24,838 nt of DNA from an uncultured Alphaproteobacteria bacterium (GCA_937903315.1 CALCZO010000143.1:1-24838); one strand, 5' to 3'. Shown: positions 7,022-15,881, counted from the first letter of the stretch. A program made the numbers and translations. The notes: generated by a model not told the origin, from the letters alone.

Positions 7022-7091
7022 CCGTTGCAAAAGCGCAACGCTGCCCCCACATATCTGGTAACGGACACCACCGTCATCCACGGGCAGCACC

Positions 7092-7994
7092 ATGCGCGAT
7101 CCTTACCAGATTCTCGGCGTTCCCCGCTCGGCAACCGAAGCGGAGATCAAATCCGCGTTCCGCAAACTTGCCAAACTGTATCATCCGGACCGCAACGCTA
7201 CCGATCCCAAGGCGAGGGAGCGGTTTGCCGAGATCAACAACGCCTATGAAATCGTCGGCGACAAGACCAAGCGCGGCCAGTTCGACCGCGGCGAAATCGA
7301 CGCTGAAGGCAAGCCGAAAGCCCCGAATTTCGAGGGTTTTTCTGGCGGTCACCCGTTCGGCAGAGGCAGTGCGGAGGAATTCTCGTTCGGATTCGGACGC
7401 CCCGGCGGTGCTGCGCAGGGCGGCGGCCACCCGGACGACGTTCTCGCCGACCTGCTGCGCGGCTTTTCGGGCGGGCGGCAGGGAAAACAGAGCGTTCCGC
7501 CGGGACGCGACATTGCTGGCGAGGTCGCGGTATCGCTCGAAGATGTTGCGCGCGGTGTCAGCAAGCGTGTCAGCGTGTCGGGCGGGCGCCAGCTTGATGT
7601 CACCATCCCCGCCTTCGTGGAAGAGGGCAAGGTGATCCGCCTTGCCGAACAGGGCGAACGCAGCCCGTTCGGCGGCAAGGCCGGCGATCTGCTGCTGACG
7701 GTTCGCTACCTGCCGCACCCGCGCTTCACCGTCGAAGGCGCAGACCTCAAGGCGCGTGTGCCGGTGCCGCTTGAGGATGCCGTGCTCGGCGGTACGATCC
7801 GCGTCCCGACGCTGACCGGCGAGGCGGAGATGTCGATCCCGGCCCAGACCAGTGGCGGGCGGACGTTCCGGCTGCGCGGTCAGGGCATGAAGGCCGGCGG
7901 GCGGCGTGGCGACCTGCTGGTCAGCGTCGACATCCAGCTTCCCGACGGCGACGAGGACCTCGCACGCCTGATGCAGGCGCGCCGCAGCCGATAA
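7092..7994 (+). CDS. Class B J-domain co-chaperone (CbpA/DnaJ-like)
   Basis: This 300-residue cytoplasmic J-protein stimulates a DnaK-type ATPase and delivers clients. The J domain covers residues 4 to about 65 with the essential HPD at 31-33. A Gly/Phe-rich linker follows (about 75-130), then two C-terminal beta-barrel substrate domains (GRDIAGEVAVSLEDVARG, then VPVPLEDAVLGGTIRVPTL). The Cys-rich zinc finger of class A DnaJ is absent, so it is CbpA-like rather than the main DnaJ. No CbpM partner is adjacent. The ATG at 7092 follows GGGCAG at about 6 nt spacing. The gap to fabI (88 bp) holds a short hairpin, GGCG-CTTG-CGCC at 8014-8025, too weak to call a terminator. Confidence 0.9.
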   Translation: MRDPYQILGVPRSATEAEIKSAFRKLAKLYHPDRNATDPKARERFAEINNAYEIVGDKTKRGQFDRGEIDAEGKPKAPNFEGFSGGHPFGRGSAEEFSFGFGRPGGAAQGGGHPDDVLADLLRGFSGGRQGKQSVPPGRDIAGEVAVSLEDVARGVSKRVSVSGGRQLDVTIPAFVEEGKVIRLAEQGERSPFGGKAGDLLLTVRYLPHPRFTVEGADLKARVPVPLEDAVLGGTIRVPTLTGEAEMSIPAQTSGGRTFRLRGQGMKAGGRRGDLLVSVDIQLPDGDEDLARLMQARRSR

Positions 7995-8082
7995 GTGGGC
8001 GGATCAGGGCATTGGCGCTTGCGCCTTTCGCATCATTCGCTAGGTATGCGAAGCAACACGAGACAAGACGGAGTATCTGACG

Positions 8083-8904
<822 letters not shown>

Positions 8905-8951
8905 TGCGAATCACGGCAGAAAGGTCCGGCCCTGTGACCGAAGGAGCCCGC

Positions 8952-9434
8952 ATGTCCCGATCTGCCCTGCAACTGGCCGCAATCGTCGCGTCCGCCGTAT
9001 TTGCCGGTGCCGCGCTGGCGCAGGCGCCGGGCTTCCAGAGCCCGCCGCGGGCCGATGCCCCGCCGGCAGCGCCGGTTCAACCCGTGGTGATCGACAGGTC
9101 TTCGCTGGACCTGAAAAAGACCGCAAAGCCCGGCCGCGATGTCTACATCGGGTCGTACATCACCATCGACAAGACCTGCAAAGTGGGCGCCACTCCGAAA
9201 ATCGAGATCACCGAGCAGCCGCCCAACGGCTCGTTGCGCATCCGCCCGCATGCGGTCGTTCTGATGACGGCGCCGGGCGTGCAGCGCAACAAGTGTCTCG
9301 GCACCTCGCCGTCAGGCATCGCGATCTGGTATCGCAGCAAGCCCCGAGCGAAGGGTGACGACACGTTTGCCTACTCCGTCGCCTATCCGGACGGGCGGCA
9401 ACGCGACGTCAAGGTCGTCGTGAGCATCCAGTAA
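8952..9434 (+). CDS. Exported protein of unknown function, Ig-like beta pattern
   Basis: This 160-residue protein has a clear Sec signal peptide (residues 1 to about 25: basic start, hydrophobic core, cleavage near ALAQA). A Pro/Ala-rich spacer follows (about 28-45). The mature part alternates short hydrophobic strands with turns (GSYITIDKTC, PKIEITEQPPNGSLRI, GDDTFAYSVAYPDG, DVKVVVSI). The segment GDDTFAYSVAYPDG resembles the end of cadherin-like or bacterial Ig domains. Two cysteines (DKTCKVG, NKCLG) may form a disulfide. I chose the ATG at 8952 because GAAGGAG precedes it at 5 nt; the open frame further upstream is a shadow of fabI. The stop TAA shares a base with the next ATG (TAATG), so it is probably coupled to the phosphatase. 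No function can be assigned. Confidence 0.8.
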   Translation: MSRSALQLAAIVASAVFAGAALAQAPGFQSPPRADAPPAAPVQPVVIDRSSLDLKKTAKPGRDVYIGSYITIDKTCKVGATPKIEITEQPPNGSLRIRPHAVVLMTAPGVQRNKCLGTSPSGIAIWYRSKPRAKGDDTFAYSVAYPDGRQRDVKVVVSIQ

Positions 9435-10066
9435 TGCCCGACCATACGCCGATTACCCCGGCGCGACCGGACGCGCCGAAACGGCCTGTCCTGTACTTCA
9501 TCCGCCACGGCGAGACCGACTGGAACCGCGAAGGCCGGCTTCAGGGGTCGCAGGATATTCCGCTCAACGCGCTCGGCCGCAAGCAGGCGGAAAAGGTCGG
9601 CGGTCATCTGCGCGACCTGATCGGGCAGGAGGCGGACCGGCTGACGTGGCATGTCAGCCCGATGGACCGGGCGGTCGAGACGTTGCGGCTCGCCCGTCGC
9701 GCCATCGGCCTGCCCGACAGCGGGTACCGGGTCGAGCCGCGGCTGACCGAACTCTGCTTCGGAACCTGGGAAGGGTTGACCTGGCGGGAGGTCCGCAAGT
9801 CCGATCCGGCGCGCGCCAGCGGGCGGGATGCCGACAAGTGGGGGTATGTCCCCCCGGGCGGCGAGAGCTACGCGATGCTGCTCGACCGCGTGATGCCGTT
9901 TTTCGACAGCCTGACCGAACCGGCGATTGTGGTCGCCCATGGCGGCGTCGCCCGGACGGTGCTGGTGGCGCTCGCCGGGATGGACACGCAGGAAGCGGCG
10001 CTGGTTGATATCTGGCAGGGGCGTCTGCTGGTGTTCGAAAACGGCGGTGCGCGCTGGGTGCCGTGA
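9434..10066 (+). CDS. Histidine phosphatase family protein (phosphoglycerate mutase-like)
   Basis: This 210-residue cytoplasmic enzyme belongs to branch 1 of the histidine phosphatase superfamily. It has the phospho-acceptor motif IRHGETDWN with His25, ELCFGTWEG with the conserved Glu, PGGES, and the second catalytic His in VVAHGGVAR near residue 168. The bisphosphoglycerate mutase reaction is not implied: the family includes many phosphatases of unknown substrate, among them CobC and GpmB-like proteins. It overlaps the preceding stop by 1 nt and lies 45 bp before aroC. The fabI - phosphatase - aroC order appears conserved in related bacteria as far as I recall, so it may be a metabolite phosphatase linked to lipid or aromatic synthesis. 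That link is inference. Confidence 0.88.
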   Translation: MPDHTPITPARPDAPKRPVLYFIRHGETDWNREGRLQGSQDIPLNALGRKQAEKVGGHLRDLIGQEADRLTWHVSPMDRAVETLRLARRAIGLPDSGYRVEPRLTELCFGTWEGLTWREVRKSDPARASGRDADKWGYVPPGGESYAMLLDRVMPFFDSLTEPAIVVAHGGVARTVLVALAGMDTQEAALVDIWQGRLLVFENGGARWVP

Positions 10067-10111
10067 GCCGGCGGACTTGACGGCGCCCGCAAGACCCGTC
10101 AATTGCCGGGC

Positions 10112-11197
10112 ATGTCACACAACAGCTTCGGCCACCTTTTCCGTGTCACCACCTTCGGCGAGAGCCATGGTCCGGCCATCGGCTGCGTGGTCGATGGCTG
10201 CCCGCCGCGCATTGCGCTGACGGAGGCCGATATCCAGACGGACCTCGATCGCCGACGTCCCGGCCAGAGCCGCTTCACCACCCAGCGGCAGGAGCCGGAC
10301 GAGGTTCGGATCGTTTCGGGCGTCTATACCGAGAAAGACGGCATCCAGCGGACGACCGGCACGCCGATCGGCCTGATGATCGACAATGTCGACCAGCGTT
10401 CGAAGGACTATTCGGCGATCGGCGACCAGTTCCGCCCCGGCCATGCCGATTTTACCTATGACGCCAAGTACGGCATCCGCGATCCGCGCGGCGGCGGTCG
10501 CTCCTCGGCGCGCGAAACCGCGATGCGGGTGGCCGCCGGCGCAATCGCCCGCAAGATCCTCGGCACCGTCCGCGTGCGCGGCGCACTGGTACAGATCGGC
10601 CCGCACAAGATCGACCGAAACCGCTGGAACTGGGACGAGGTCGGCCGCAATCCGTTCTTCTGCCCCGATGCGGTCGCGGCCGAGACGTTTGCGACGTATC
10701 TGGGCGAAATCCGCAAGGCGGGGTCCTCCATCGGAGCGGTCATCGAAGTGATTGCCGAAGGCGTGCCAGCCGGGCTGGGCGCGCCGATCTATGGCAAGCT
10801 CGACGCCGATCTTGCAGCCGCGATGATGAGCATCAATGCGGTCAAGGGGGTGGAAATCGGCGCCGGGTTCGATGCGGCACTGCTGACGGGAGAGGAAAAC
10901 GCCGACGAGATCCGGGCCGGAAACGACGGGCACCCGCACTTCCTGTCCAACCATGCCGGCGGAATCCTTGGCGGCATTTCCACCGGACAGCCGGTTGTCG
11001 TGCGCTTTGCCGTCAAGCCGACCTCCTCGATCCTGACCCAGCGCCGCTCGGTGGACCGCTATGGCAAGGACGTCGACATCATGACCAAGGGTCGGCACGA
11101 TCCCTGCGTCGGCATCCGCGCCGTGCCGGTGGGCGAGGCGATGATGGCCTGCGTGCTGGCCGATCACCTGCTCAGGCACCGGGCGCAGAACGGCTGA
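10112..11197 (+). CDS. aroC: Chorismate synthase
   Basis: This 361-residue FMN-dependent lyase converts EPSP to chorismate, the branch point for aromatic amino acids, folate and quinones. The three family signatures are present: FGESHGPAIGCVVDG at the N-terminus, GGGRSSARETAMRVAAGA in the middle, and RHDPCVGIRAVPVGEAM near the C-terminus. MSINAVKGVEIGAGF is also characteristic. I chose the ATG at 10112 (MSHNSFGHLF) over the in-frame TTG nine bases earlier, because SFGxxFRVTTFGESHG starts are the norm. The ribosome site (CCGGGC) is weak, which suggests coupling to upstream translation. It ends 17 bp before the convergent protease stop codon, and no terminator is obvious in that gap. Confidence 0.97.
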   Translation: MSHNSFGHLFRVTTFGESHGPAIGCVVDGCPPRIALTEADIQTDLDRRRPGQSRFTTQRQEPDEVRIVSGVYTEKDGIQRTTGTPIGLMIDNVDQRSKDYSAIGDQFRPGHADFTYDAKYGIRDPRGGGRSSARETAMRVAAGAIARKILGTVRVRGALVQIGPHKIDRNRWNWDEVGRNPFFCPDAVAAETFATYLGEIRKAGSSIGAVIEVIAEGVPAGLGAPIYGKLDADLAAAMMSINAVKGVEIGAGFDAALLTGEENADEIRAGNDGHPHFLSNHAGGILGGISTGQPVVVRFAVKPTSSILTQRRSVDRYGKDVDIMTKGRHDPCVGIRAVPVGEAMMACVLADHLLRHRAQNG

Positions 11198-11214
11198 CCC
11201 TCCATTCGATCCGG

Positions 11215-13302
11215 TCAGACGATCAGAAAATCGCCCGCGCCAATTGCCAGCCCGGCGGAGAGAATGGCCACCGTCTGCCTGGCGGCACTGCCGGTTCCGT
11301 CGCGATCGTAGGCCAGAACGCCTGTCGCTGCATCGTACAGCACGCGGTCTGAGGCATCGGCAGCGTTCGCGCCAAGGGCAAAGGCCGCGTTGTCCAGTGC
11401 GCCTGCGCTGCCGAGCGCGGCAAAAACGGCATTGTCGAGTGCAATGACATCGTCGCCGGCGGTGAAATCGACAATCCTGTCGATGTTGGCCGTCGAGAGC
11501 GCCGTCGAGAACACGAAGGTATCGCCACCCGCATTGCCGCGCAGGACGTCCGAACCGTCGCCGCCGTTGAGGGTGTTGTCGCCATCATTACCGATGATCG
11601 TCTGACGAAACGCGTTGCCGGTCAGCCTCAGCGCCGTCAGGGCCGCCGTATCGTCGGCTGTCAGAACCTCGACCGAGACGCCCGCGCGCAAGGAGTAGCT
11701 GACGGACGTCTGCACCGTGTCGCGCCCGGCCCCCGCTGCCTCGACGATCAGGTCGGCGGCATTGTCGACGACGTAGGTATCATCGCCGTCGTGGCCGGTC
11801 ATCGTGTCGCGGCCACCCCGGCCATCGAGGCGATTGTCGCCGGCATTGCCGCTGAGCCGCTGGGAGAACTCGTTGCCCGTCAGTCTGATGGCCGAGCGAG
11901 ACGCAATGTTCGCGGTCATCATCGTCTCGACCGAGACCCCCGCGGCGAGCGTGTAGGACACAGCCGCAAGCACGGTATCGGCCCCCTCGCCCCGCAGTTC
12001 GATGATCTGGTCGCCGGCCGTATCGACGACGTAGGTATCGTTGCGCAGGCCGCCGATCATGGTATCGGCCCCGCCACGGCCATTGATCACATTGTTGCCG
12101 GAACTGCCGGTGATGCGCTGGGCATAGCCGTTGCCGGTCAGATCGAGCGCCACGGACGAGCCGGGCGCCGCGGTCGCCAGAACCTCGATCTCGCTGCCAG
12201 AGGTCAGCACGAAGCTCGTCCGCGCCTTGACCGTATCGCGCCCTGCCCCGGCATTTTCATAAACCCGATCCCCGGCCTCTGCGACGATGTAGGTGTCGTC
12301 ACCGGCAAAACCGTGGGCAGTATCGCTGCCGGCACGGCCGTCAAGGACGTTGTTGCGCTCGTTGCCATAGAGGTAATCGTTCGCACTGCCGCCGACGGCG
12401 TTTTCGATCCACGCACTTTGCGCGCGCGTGCCCGCCGCAGCCAGAGCGATGGCAACGTTCTCGGATATGCTGCCGATGGTGGAAAATCGTCCGGGTCGCA
12501 AGTCGATCCGGACCGGGTCGCTCTGGTGGACGCCGCTGAAGGTGTCGATGCCACCGGCATCCCAGATGGTGGCGATCAACGCGCCACCATCGCCGATGGC
12601 AAAGCCGCTGACCCCGTTCTGCGCGAAATAGGTATCGTTGCCGGTTCGGGTCGACAGGTTGGGGCCGTATTCGGCCTGCAAGGCCTGAATGTCGTACAGC
12701 ATCGGCGTCGATGGCCATTGCCGTGCAGCATCGCTCCGATACCACTGATCGGGCACCGGCAAGTAAGACATCACCGAATACTGGTTGGTATCGAGGATTT
12801 CAGGCAGGAGAATACCGTCGAAGGGATGTTCAAGCCCCAGCGCATGGCCGAGTTCATGAATGATCGTCGCCCAGCCTTCATCATAGTTCTGCGGATTGAG
12901 GACCAGCTCCATGCCGGTATTGAGCCAGACATCGCCCGCGACGCCGGCACCATCGGGCAGATAGGCAAAGCCGAACAATGTCGGATCACCCAGATCGAGT
13001 GCACCGAATGTCACATCGCCGACCCCGCTCGTGGAGGCGACCAGATTGAGCTCGGCAACCTCGTTGTAGCGGCGGATCGCCAGCTGAGCGAGGCGCGCCT
13101 GCGCGGCATTCAGGTCGGGATCGGTGCCTGCCGCATAGGTGACGCCGTCGACGACATAGCCGCCCCGACCGTTGCTGTAATAGCCGGGAAAGGCCGTCAG
13201 CAGCGTGTAGGAGATCGTTCCGGACCCGTCATGCCAGACCTGCGGCACCTCGGACAGGACAGCGGTGTAGTTGGTGGCGTCGAAGACGTTGGTTGACGGC
13301 AT
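11215..13302 (-). CDS. Serralysin-like RTX metalloprotease, type I secreted
   Basis: This 695-residue protein is a probable extracellular zinc protease of the M10/serralysin clan. The zinc motif HELGHALGLEH gives His149, Glu150, His153 and His159, and the Met-turn follows as VMSY (Met178). There is no Sec signal. Residues 300-620 hold glycine- and aspartate-rich calcium-binding repeats, many degenerate from GGxGxDxxx, including three modules of exactly 86 residues. The C-terminus ends in Asp-Phe followed by hydrophobics (GDFLIV), as expected for ABC/type I secretion. The tail before it (DRVLYDAATGVLAYDRDGTG) is common in alphaproteobacterial RTX proteins. No ABC transporter, membrane-fusion protein or Inh-type inhibitor is in the window, so secretion must depend on a remote system. 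It has its own promoter region in the 109 bp upstream. Confidence 0.9.
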   Translation of the reverse strand: MPSTNVFDATNYTAVLSEVPQVWHDGSGTISYTLLTAFPGYYSNGRGGYVVDGVTYAAGTDPDLNAAQARLAQLAIRRYNEVAELNLVASTSGVGDVTFGALDLGDPTLFGFAYLPDGAGVAGDVWLNTGMELVLNPQNYDEGWATIIHELGHALGLEHPFDGILLPEILDTNQYSVMSYLPVPDQWYRSDAARQWPSTPMLYDIQALQAEYGPNLSTRTGNDTYFAQNGVSGFAIGDGGALIATIWDAGGIDTFSGVHQSDPVRIDLRPGRFSTIGSISENVAIALAAAGTRAQSAWIENAVGGSANDYLYGNERNNVLDGRAGSDTAHGFAGDDTYIVAEAGDRVYENAGAGRDTVKARTSFVLTSGSEIEVLATAAPGSSVALDLTGNGYAQRITGSSGNNVINGRGGADTMIGGLRNDTYVVDTAGDQIIELRGEGADTVLAAVSYTLAAGVSVETMMTANIASRSAIRLTGNEFSQRLSGNAGDNRLDGRGGRDTMTGHDGDDTYVVDNAADLIVEAAGAGRDTVQTSVSYSLRAGVSVEVLTADDTAALTALRLTGNAFRQTIIGNDGDNTLNGGDGSDVLRGNAGGDTFVFSTALSTANIDRIVDFTAGDDVIALDNAVFAALGSAGALDNAAFALGANAADASDRVLYDAATGVLAYDRDGTGSAARQTVAILSAGLAIGAGDFLIV
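11530..12303 (-). repeat. Three in-frame 258-bp RTX modules in the protease gene
   Basis: The spacing from one (G/R)(D/N)DTY motif to the next is exactly 86 codons, three times in a row: residues 334-419 (12046-12303), 420-505 (11788-12045) and 506-591 (11530-11787). Each module runs DTYxVD, a helix-breaking GxGxDTV, a strand like VSYxLxxGVSVE, xLTGNxFxQ, then DGRGGxDTM or similar. They differ clearly in sequence, so this is an old duplication and not a recent one. Confidence 0.85.
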
Positions 13303-13385
13303 CGCTTTTCCCGAAACGAACGGGGGAAATCTAAAGGACGCAGGTTACCAACACGATGCATACTCGAGGGCAATTCTCACGATGT

Positions 13386-13404
13386 CGGACGATCGGTTCG
13401 TCCG
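13386..13404 (-). terminator. Stem-loop just after the HDAC-family gene
   Basis: CGGACGA and TCGTCCG form a perfect 7-bp stem with a 5-nt loop. It begins 7 nt after the stop codon of the HDAC-family gene on the minus strand and lies upstream of the protease gene. No T-run follows, so it is a candidate terminator or stabiliser separating the two transcripts, not a strong one. The remaining 80 bp to the protease ATG presumably hold its promoter, but I see no convincing -35/-10 pair. Confidence 0.4.
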
Positions 13405-13411
13405 GCAGCGG

Positions 13412-14341
13412 TCACGCCCCCATCAGGGTCCGCACATGCGCCCCGACGGAAAACGCAAGACCGCGCAGATCGTATCCGCCTTCCAGCAGCGATACAACGC
13501 GCCCCTTGCAGCGCCGGACCGCCGCTTCCATCAACTCTTCCGTCGCCCAGGCGAAATCACGCTCGACCAGACGGACATTGCCGAGCGGATCGCGCTCATG
13601 CGCATCAAACCCTGCCGAAATCAGGATCAGGTCGGGGCTGTGGTCGAGCACGCGCGGAATGATCACGGACCGGACATGATCGGAAAAGACCTCGCCGTCA
13701 TCGCCGGCCTGCAGCGGCACGTTGACGATGGTGTTGTGCTCGCCGGTTTCGTTTTTCGCGCCCGAGCCGGGATACAGCGGCATTTCGTGCGTCGAACAGA
13801 ACAGGACCGATTTGTCGGCCCAGAAAATGTCCTGCGTGCCGTTGCCGTGATGCACGTCCCAGTCGATGATCGCGATGCGCTCGGCACCATGGACCTTCTG
13901 CGCGTGGCGCGCGGCAATGGCGATGTTGTTGAAAAAACAGAACCCCATCGCGGTATCGATCTCGGCATGGTGGCCGGGGGGCCGGGCGGCGACGAAGGCG
14001 TTGGCAAATTGCCCGGTCATCACGCCATCAACGGCACGCAGGGCGGACCCGACAGCGTGCAGCGCCACATCGATGCTCTCGCCCGACATCGGGGTATCAG
14101 CATCGAAAAAATGGAACGTCTCGCCCGGAACGGTCCCGCAGATGCGTTCGACATAGGCGGCTGTGTGGGCGAGCGCGGCAGCGGAGGGATCGGCGCGGAC
14201 GGCCTTCTCGCGCACCAGCGCGGCAAACTGCTCCTGCGCCAGCACCTGTTCGATTGCTTCCAGCCGCGCCGGGCGCTCCGGATGGCCTTCGGGCATGACA
14301 TGACGACGGAACAGCGGGTCCTCGATCAGCAGGGTCGTCAT
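13412..14341 (-). CDS. Histone deacetylase family protein (amidohydrolase)
   Basis: This 309-residue zinc enzyme belongs to the bacterial class II HDAC-like group, which removes acyl groups from amines such as acetyl-polyamines or acetyl-lysine. Key residues are the His124-His125 pair in RPPGHHAE, zinc ligands Asp162 and His164 (IIDWDVHHGNG) and Asp246 (SAGFDAH), and Tyr290 in the EGGYDL loop. The N-terminus HPERPARLEAI is typical. I chose the ATG at 14339-14341 because MTTLLIEDPLF fits the family start; the frame is open 37 codons upstream, but that stretch looks non-coding. It is divergent from the L,D-transpeptidase gene. The substrate is unknown, and a polyamine or acetoin role is only family-level inference. 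Confidence 0.92.
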   Translation of the reverse strand: MTTLLIEDPLFRRHVMPEGHPERPARLEAIEQVLAQEQFAALVREKAVRADPSAAALAHTAAYVERICGTVPGETFHFFDADTPMSGESIDVALHAVGSALRAVDGVMTGQFANAFVAARPPGHHAEIDTAMGFCFFNNIAIAARHAQKVHGAERIAIIDWDVHHGNGTQDIFWADKSVLFCSTHEMPLYPGSGAKNETGEHNTIVNVPLQAGDDGEVFSDHVRSVIIPRVLDHSPDLILISAGFDAHERDPLGNVRLVERDFAWATEELMEAAVRRCKGRVVSLLEGGYDLRGLAFSVGAHVRTLMGA

Positions 14342-14481
14342 GGCGCACTCCGGGTTCGAGCGCCAGAGGTGCCACGACGACGCCCGGCTGGCAACGGGCG
14401 GCGACGCCACCGCGCGCTCGCCAAAGCGTGATGCAGCGCCCGGAACAATCAAAACAGCACCTGTTGCTTTTCTGCACTCGT

Positions 14482-14498
14482 CCCGACACTGTGTCGGG
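14482..14498. promoter_or_regulatory. 17-bp perfect palindrome in the HDAC / L,D-transpeptidase gap
   Basis: CCCGACAC and GTGTCGGG flank a single T. It lies about 140 bp before the HDAC start and 68 bp before the transpeptidase start, within a 224-bp divergent gap. A smaller inverted repeat, TTCAC-N5-GTGAA, follows at 14524-14538. A hairpin with a 1-nt loop is unfavourable, so a dimeric DNA-binding protein site is more likely. No regulator gene is adjacent. The rest of the gap shows nothing I can name. Confidence 0.4.
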
Positions 14499-14565
14499 GT
14501 TAACCAACGGTGAAGATTTGTGGTTCACAAAACGTGAATCGAGTGACGCTAGGACAAGCACCGAC

Positions 14566-15165
14566 ATGAACGGGTTCAAGATCGCCATCGCCGCTGCCGT
14601 GGCGCTGCTGCTGGCAGGGTGCAAGTACGAGACGATTTCGGACCCCAAACTTCAGGGGCGCGATCTCGAGCTGATGAAGCTTGCCCCGCCGATGCCGTCG
14701 GATCTGGACCCGATCCGCGCGCGCTATCGCCTCGCCAATCCGACAAGCGAGAAAACTCCCGGCACGATCGTTGTCGATTCGAACGCCAAGTTCCTCTACC
14801 TCATCGAGGACAACGGCATGGCGCTGCGCTATCCGATTGCCGTCGGGCAGGACGCCTATGTGTGGTCCGGCACCGCGAAGATCGGCCGCAAGGCCGAATG
14901 GCCGACCTGGACGCCGGGCAATGATGCCCGCTCGCTCAACCCCGGCCTGCCGGGTGTGGTGCCGGGCGGCCCGCACAACCCGTTGGGCGCCCGCGCAATC
15001 TATCTTTATGACAACGGCAAGGACACGATGTACCGGATTCACGGCACCAACGAGCCGGATTCCATCGGTCGCAACCAGTCGCTCGGCTGCATCCGCATGT
15101 ACAACATCGACGTGATCGACCTGTACAACCGGGTCAAGGAAGGCTCGAAGGTCGTCGTGCTGTAA
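14566..15165 (+). CDS. L,D-transpeptidase (YkuD domain) lipoprotein
   Basis: This 199-residue cell-wall enzyme probably forms 3-3 peptidoglycan crosslinks or attaches proteins to peptidoglycan. The YkuD active site is clear: His159 in RIHGTNEPDSIG and the nucleophile Cys175 in SLGCIRM. A lipobox LAGC with Cys19 follows a short hydrophobic N-terminus, so the protein is predicted to be membrane-anchored, facing the periplasm. The substrate-strand segment TIVVDSNAKFLYLIEDNG is typical of the family start. I chose the ATG at 14566 because it gives a textbook signal peptide. The gene is alone on its strand, with a divergent neighbour and an intrinsic terminator 26 bp downstream, so it is probably monocistronic. 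Confidence 0.93.
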   Translation: MNGFKIAIAAAVALLLAGCKYETISDPKLQGRDLELMKLAPPMPSDLDPIRARYRLANPTSEKTPGTIVVDSNAKFLYLIEDNGMALRYPIAVGQDAYVWSGTAKIGRKAEWPTWTPGNDARSLNPGLPGVVPGGPHNPLGARAIYLYDNGKDTMYRIHGTNEPDSIGRNQSLGCIRMYNIDVIDLYNRVKEGSKVVVL

Positions 15166-15190
15166 AGCCGGCGACCATCTATGCGGCATG

Positions 15191-15214
15191 AAGGGCGGCG
15201 CAAGCCGCCTTTTT
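15191..15214 (+). terminator. Intrinsic terminator after the L,D-transpeptidase gene
   Basis: GGCGGC and GCCGCC form a 6-bp GC stem around the loop GCAA, extended by A/G-T pairs and followed by T5. It works in the plus direction; on the minus strand the run after the stem is only two T residues. It is the only convincing rho-independent terminator in the window. It ends 5 bp before the convergent SRAP stop codon. Confidence 0.85.
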
Positions 15215-15218
15215 CATG

Positions 15219-15881
15219 TCACACGGCGGGGTGCTGCACGTCAGGCCCCTCGTTGGCGACCGAATTGACCGCGGGCGAGACGGCGACCAGTTCCAGCGCA
15301 TCCTCAGCCGCCGGGCGCATCAGCGGCAGGACCACGGCCGCGTCGCTGTGAGGATCAAGCCATGGCGTGAAATCCGGCGGTTCCAGAATGACCGGCATCC
15401 GCTCGTGCAGGCCGGAAATCGTGCCGTTGGCGGAAGAGGTGATGATGCAGGCGGTGTCCATCTCGCTGCCGTCGGCGGTGTGCCACGTCTCCCACAGGCC
15501 GGCAAAGGCCAGCGGGCCGCCGCCCGGCCGGCGGATCAGGTAGGGCAAGCGGCGCTTGCCGTCGCGCCGCCATTCATAGAACCCGTCCGCGGGGATGAGG
15601 CAGCGCCGGCGCCGGATCGCCGAGCGGAACGAGGGCTTGTCGGCAATGCCTTCCGACCGCGCGTTGATGATCAGCGGGAAGGTCTTCATGTCCTTCACAA
15701 AGGCAGGCAGAAACCCCCAGCGCGCCAGCGCGAACCGGCGCTGGCCCTCATCCAGCCGCACGATCGCGATCGGCTGGGTTGGCGCAATATTGTAGCGCGG
15801 CGGGAAATTGGGCCGGTCGCCATAGCCGAAATAGGCCCGGACCGCATCCGGCGGCAGGGTCAGCGCATAGCGGCCGCACAT
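15219..15881 (-). CDS. SRAP-domain protein (YedK/HMCES family)
   Basis: This 220-residue protein traps abasic sites in single-stranded DNA by forming a covalent thiazolidine crosslink through its N-terminal cysteine. Cys2 follows the initiator Met (MCGRY), as required. Other active-site residues are visible: Asn31 in RYNIAPTQ, NARSE at 73-77, Glu103 in PADGFYEW and His159 in GLHERMPVIL. Length is typical of bacterial YedK. It starts 15 bp after the acyl-CoA dehydrogenase stop on the same strand, so it is probably co-transcribed, an odd metabolic partner. No LexA-type operator is visible in this short spacer, so its expression likely follows the upstream gene. Confidence 0.94.
   Translation of the reverse strand: MCGRYALTLPPDAVRAYFGYGDRPNFPPRYNIAPTQPIAIVRLDEGQRRFALARWGFLPAFVKDMKTFPLIINARSEGIADKPSFRSAIRRRRCLIPADGFYEWRRDGKRRLPYLIRRPGGGPLAFAGLWETWHTADGSEMDTACIITSSANGTISGLHERMPVILEPPDFTPWLDPHSDAAVVLPLMRPAAEDALELVAVSPAVNSVANEGPDVQHPAV

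Noticed and set aside
8014..8025. Small hairpin GGCG-CTTG-CGCC before fabI
   Set aside because: The stem has only 4-5 bp and the T-run is three bases, too weak to call a terminator.
11530..12303. Tandem repeat as possible CRISPR or minisatellite
   Set aside because: The repeats are in frame, diverged and encode calcium-binding RTX modules; there are no short identical repeats with spacers.
11791..13296. A 501-codon open frame on the plus strand opposite the protease
   Set aside because: The minus-strand frame has a zinc site and RTX repeats; the plus-strand product is repetitive only because the protease gene is.
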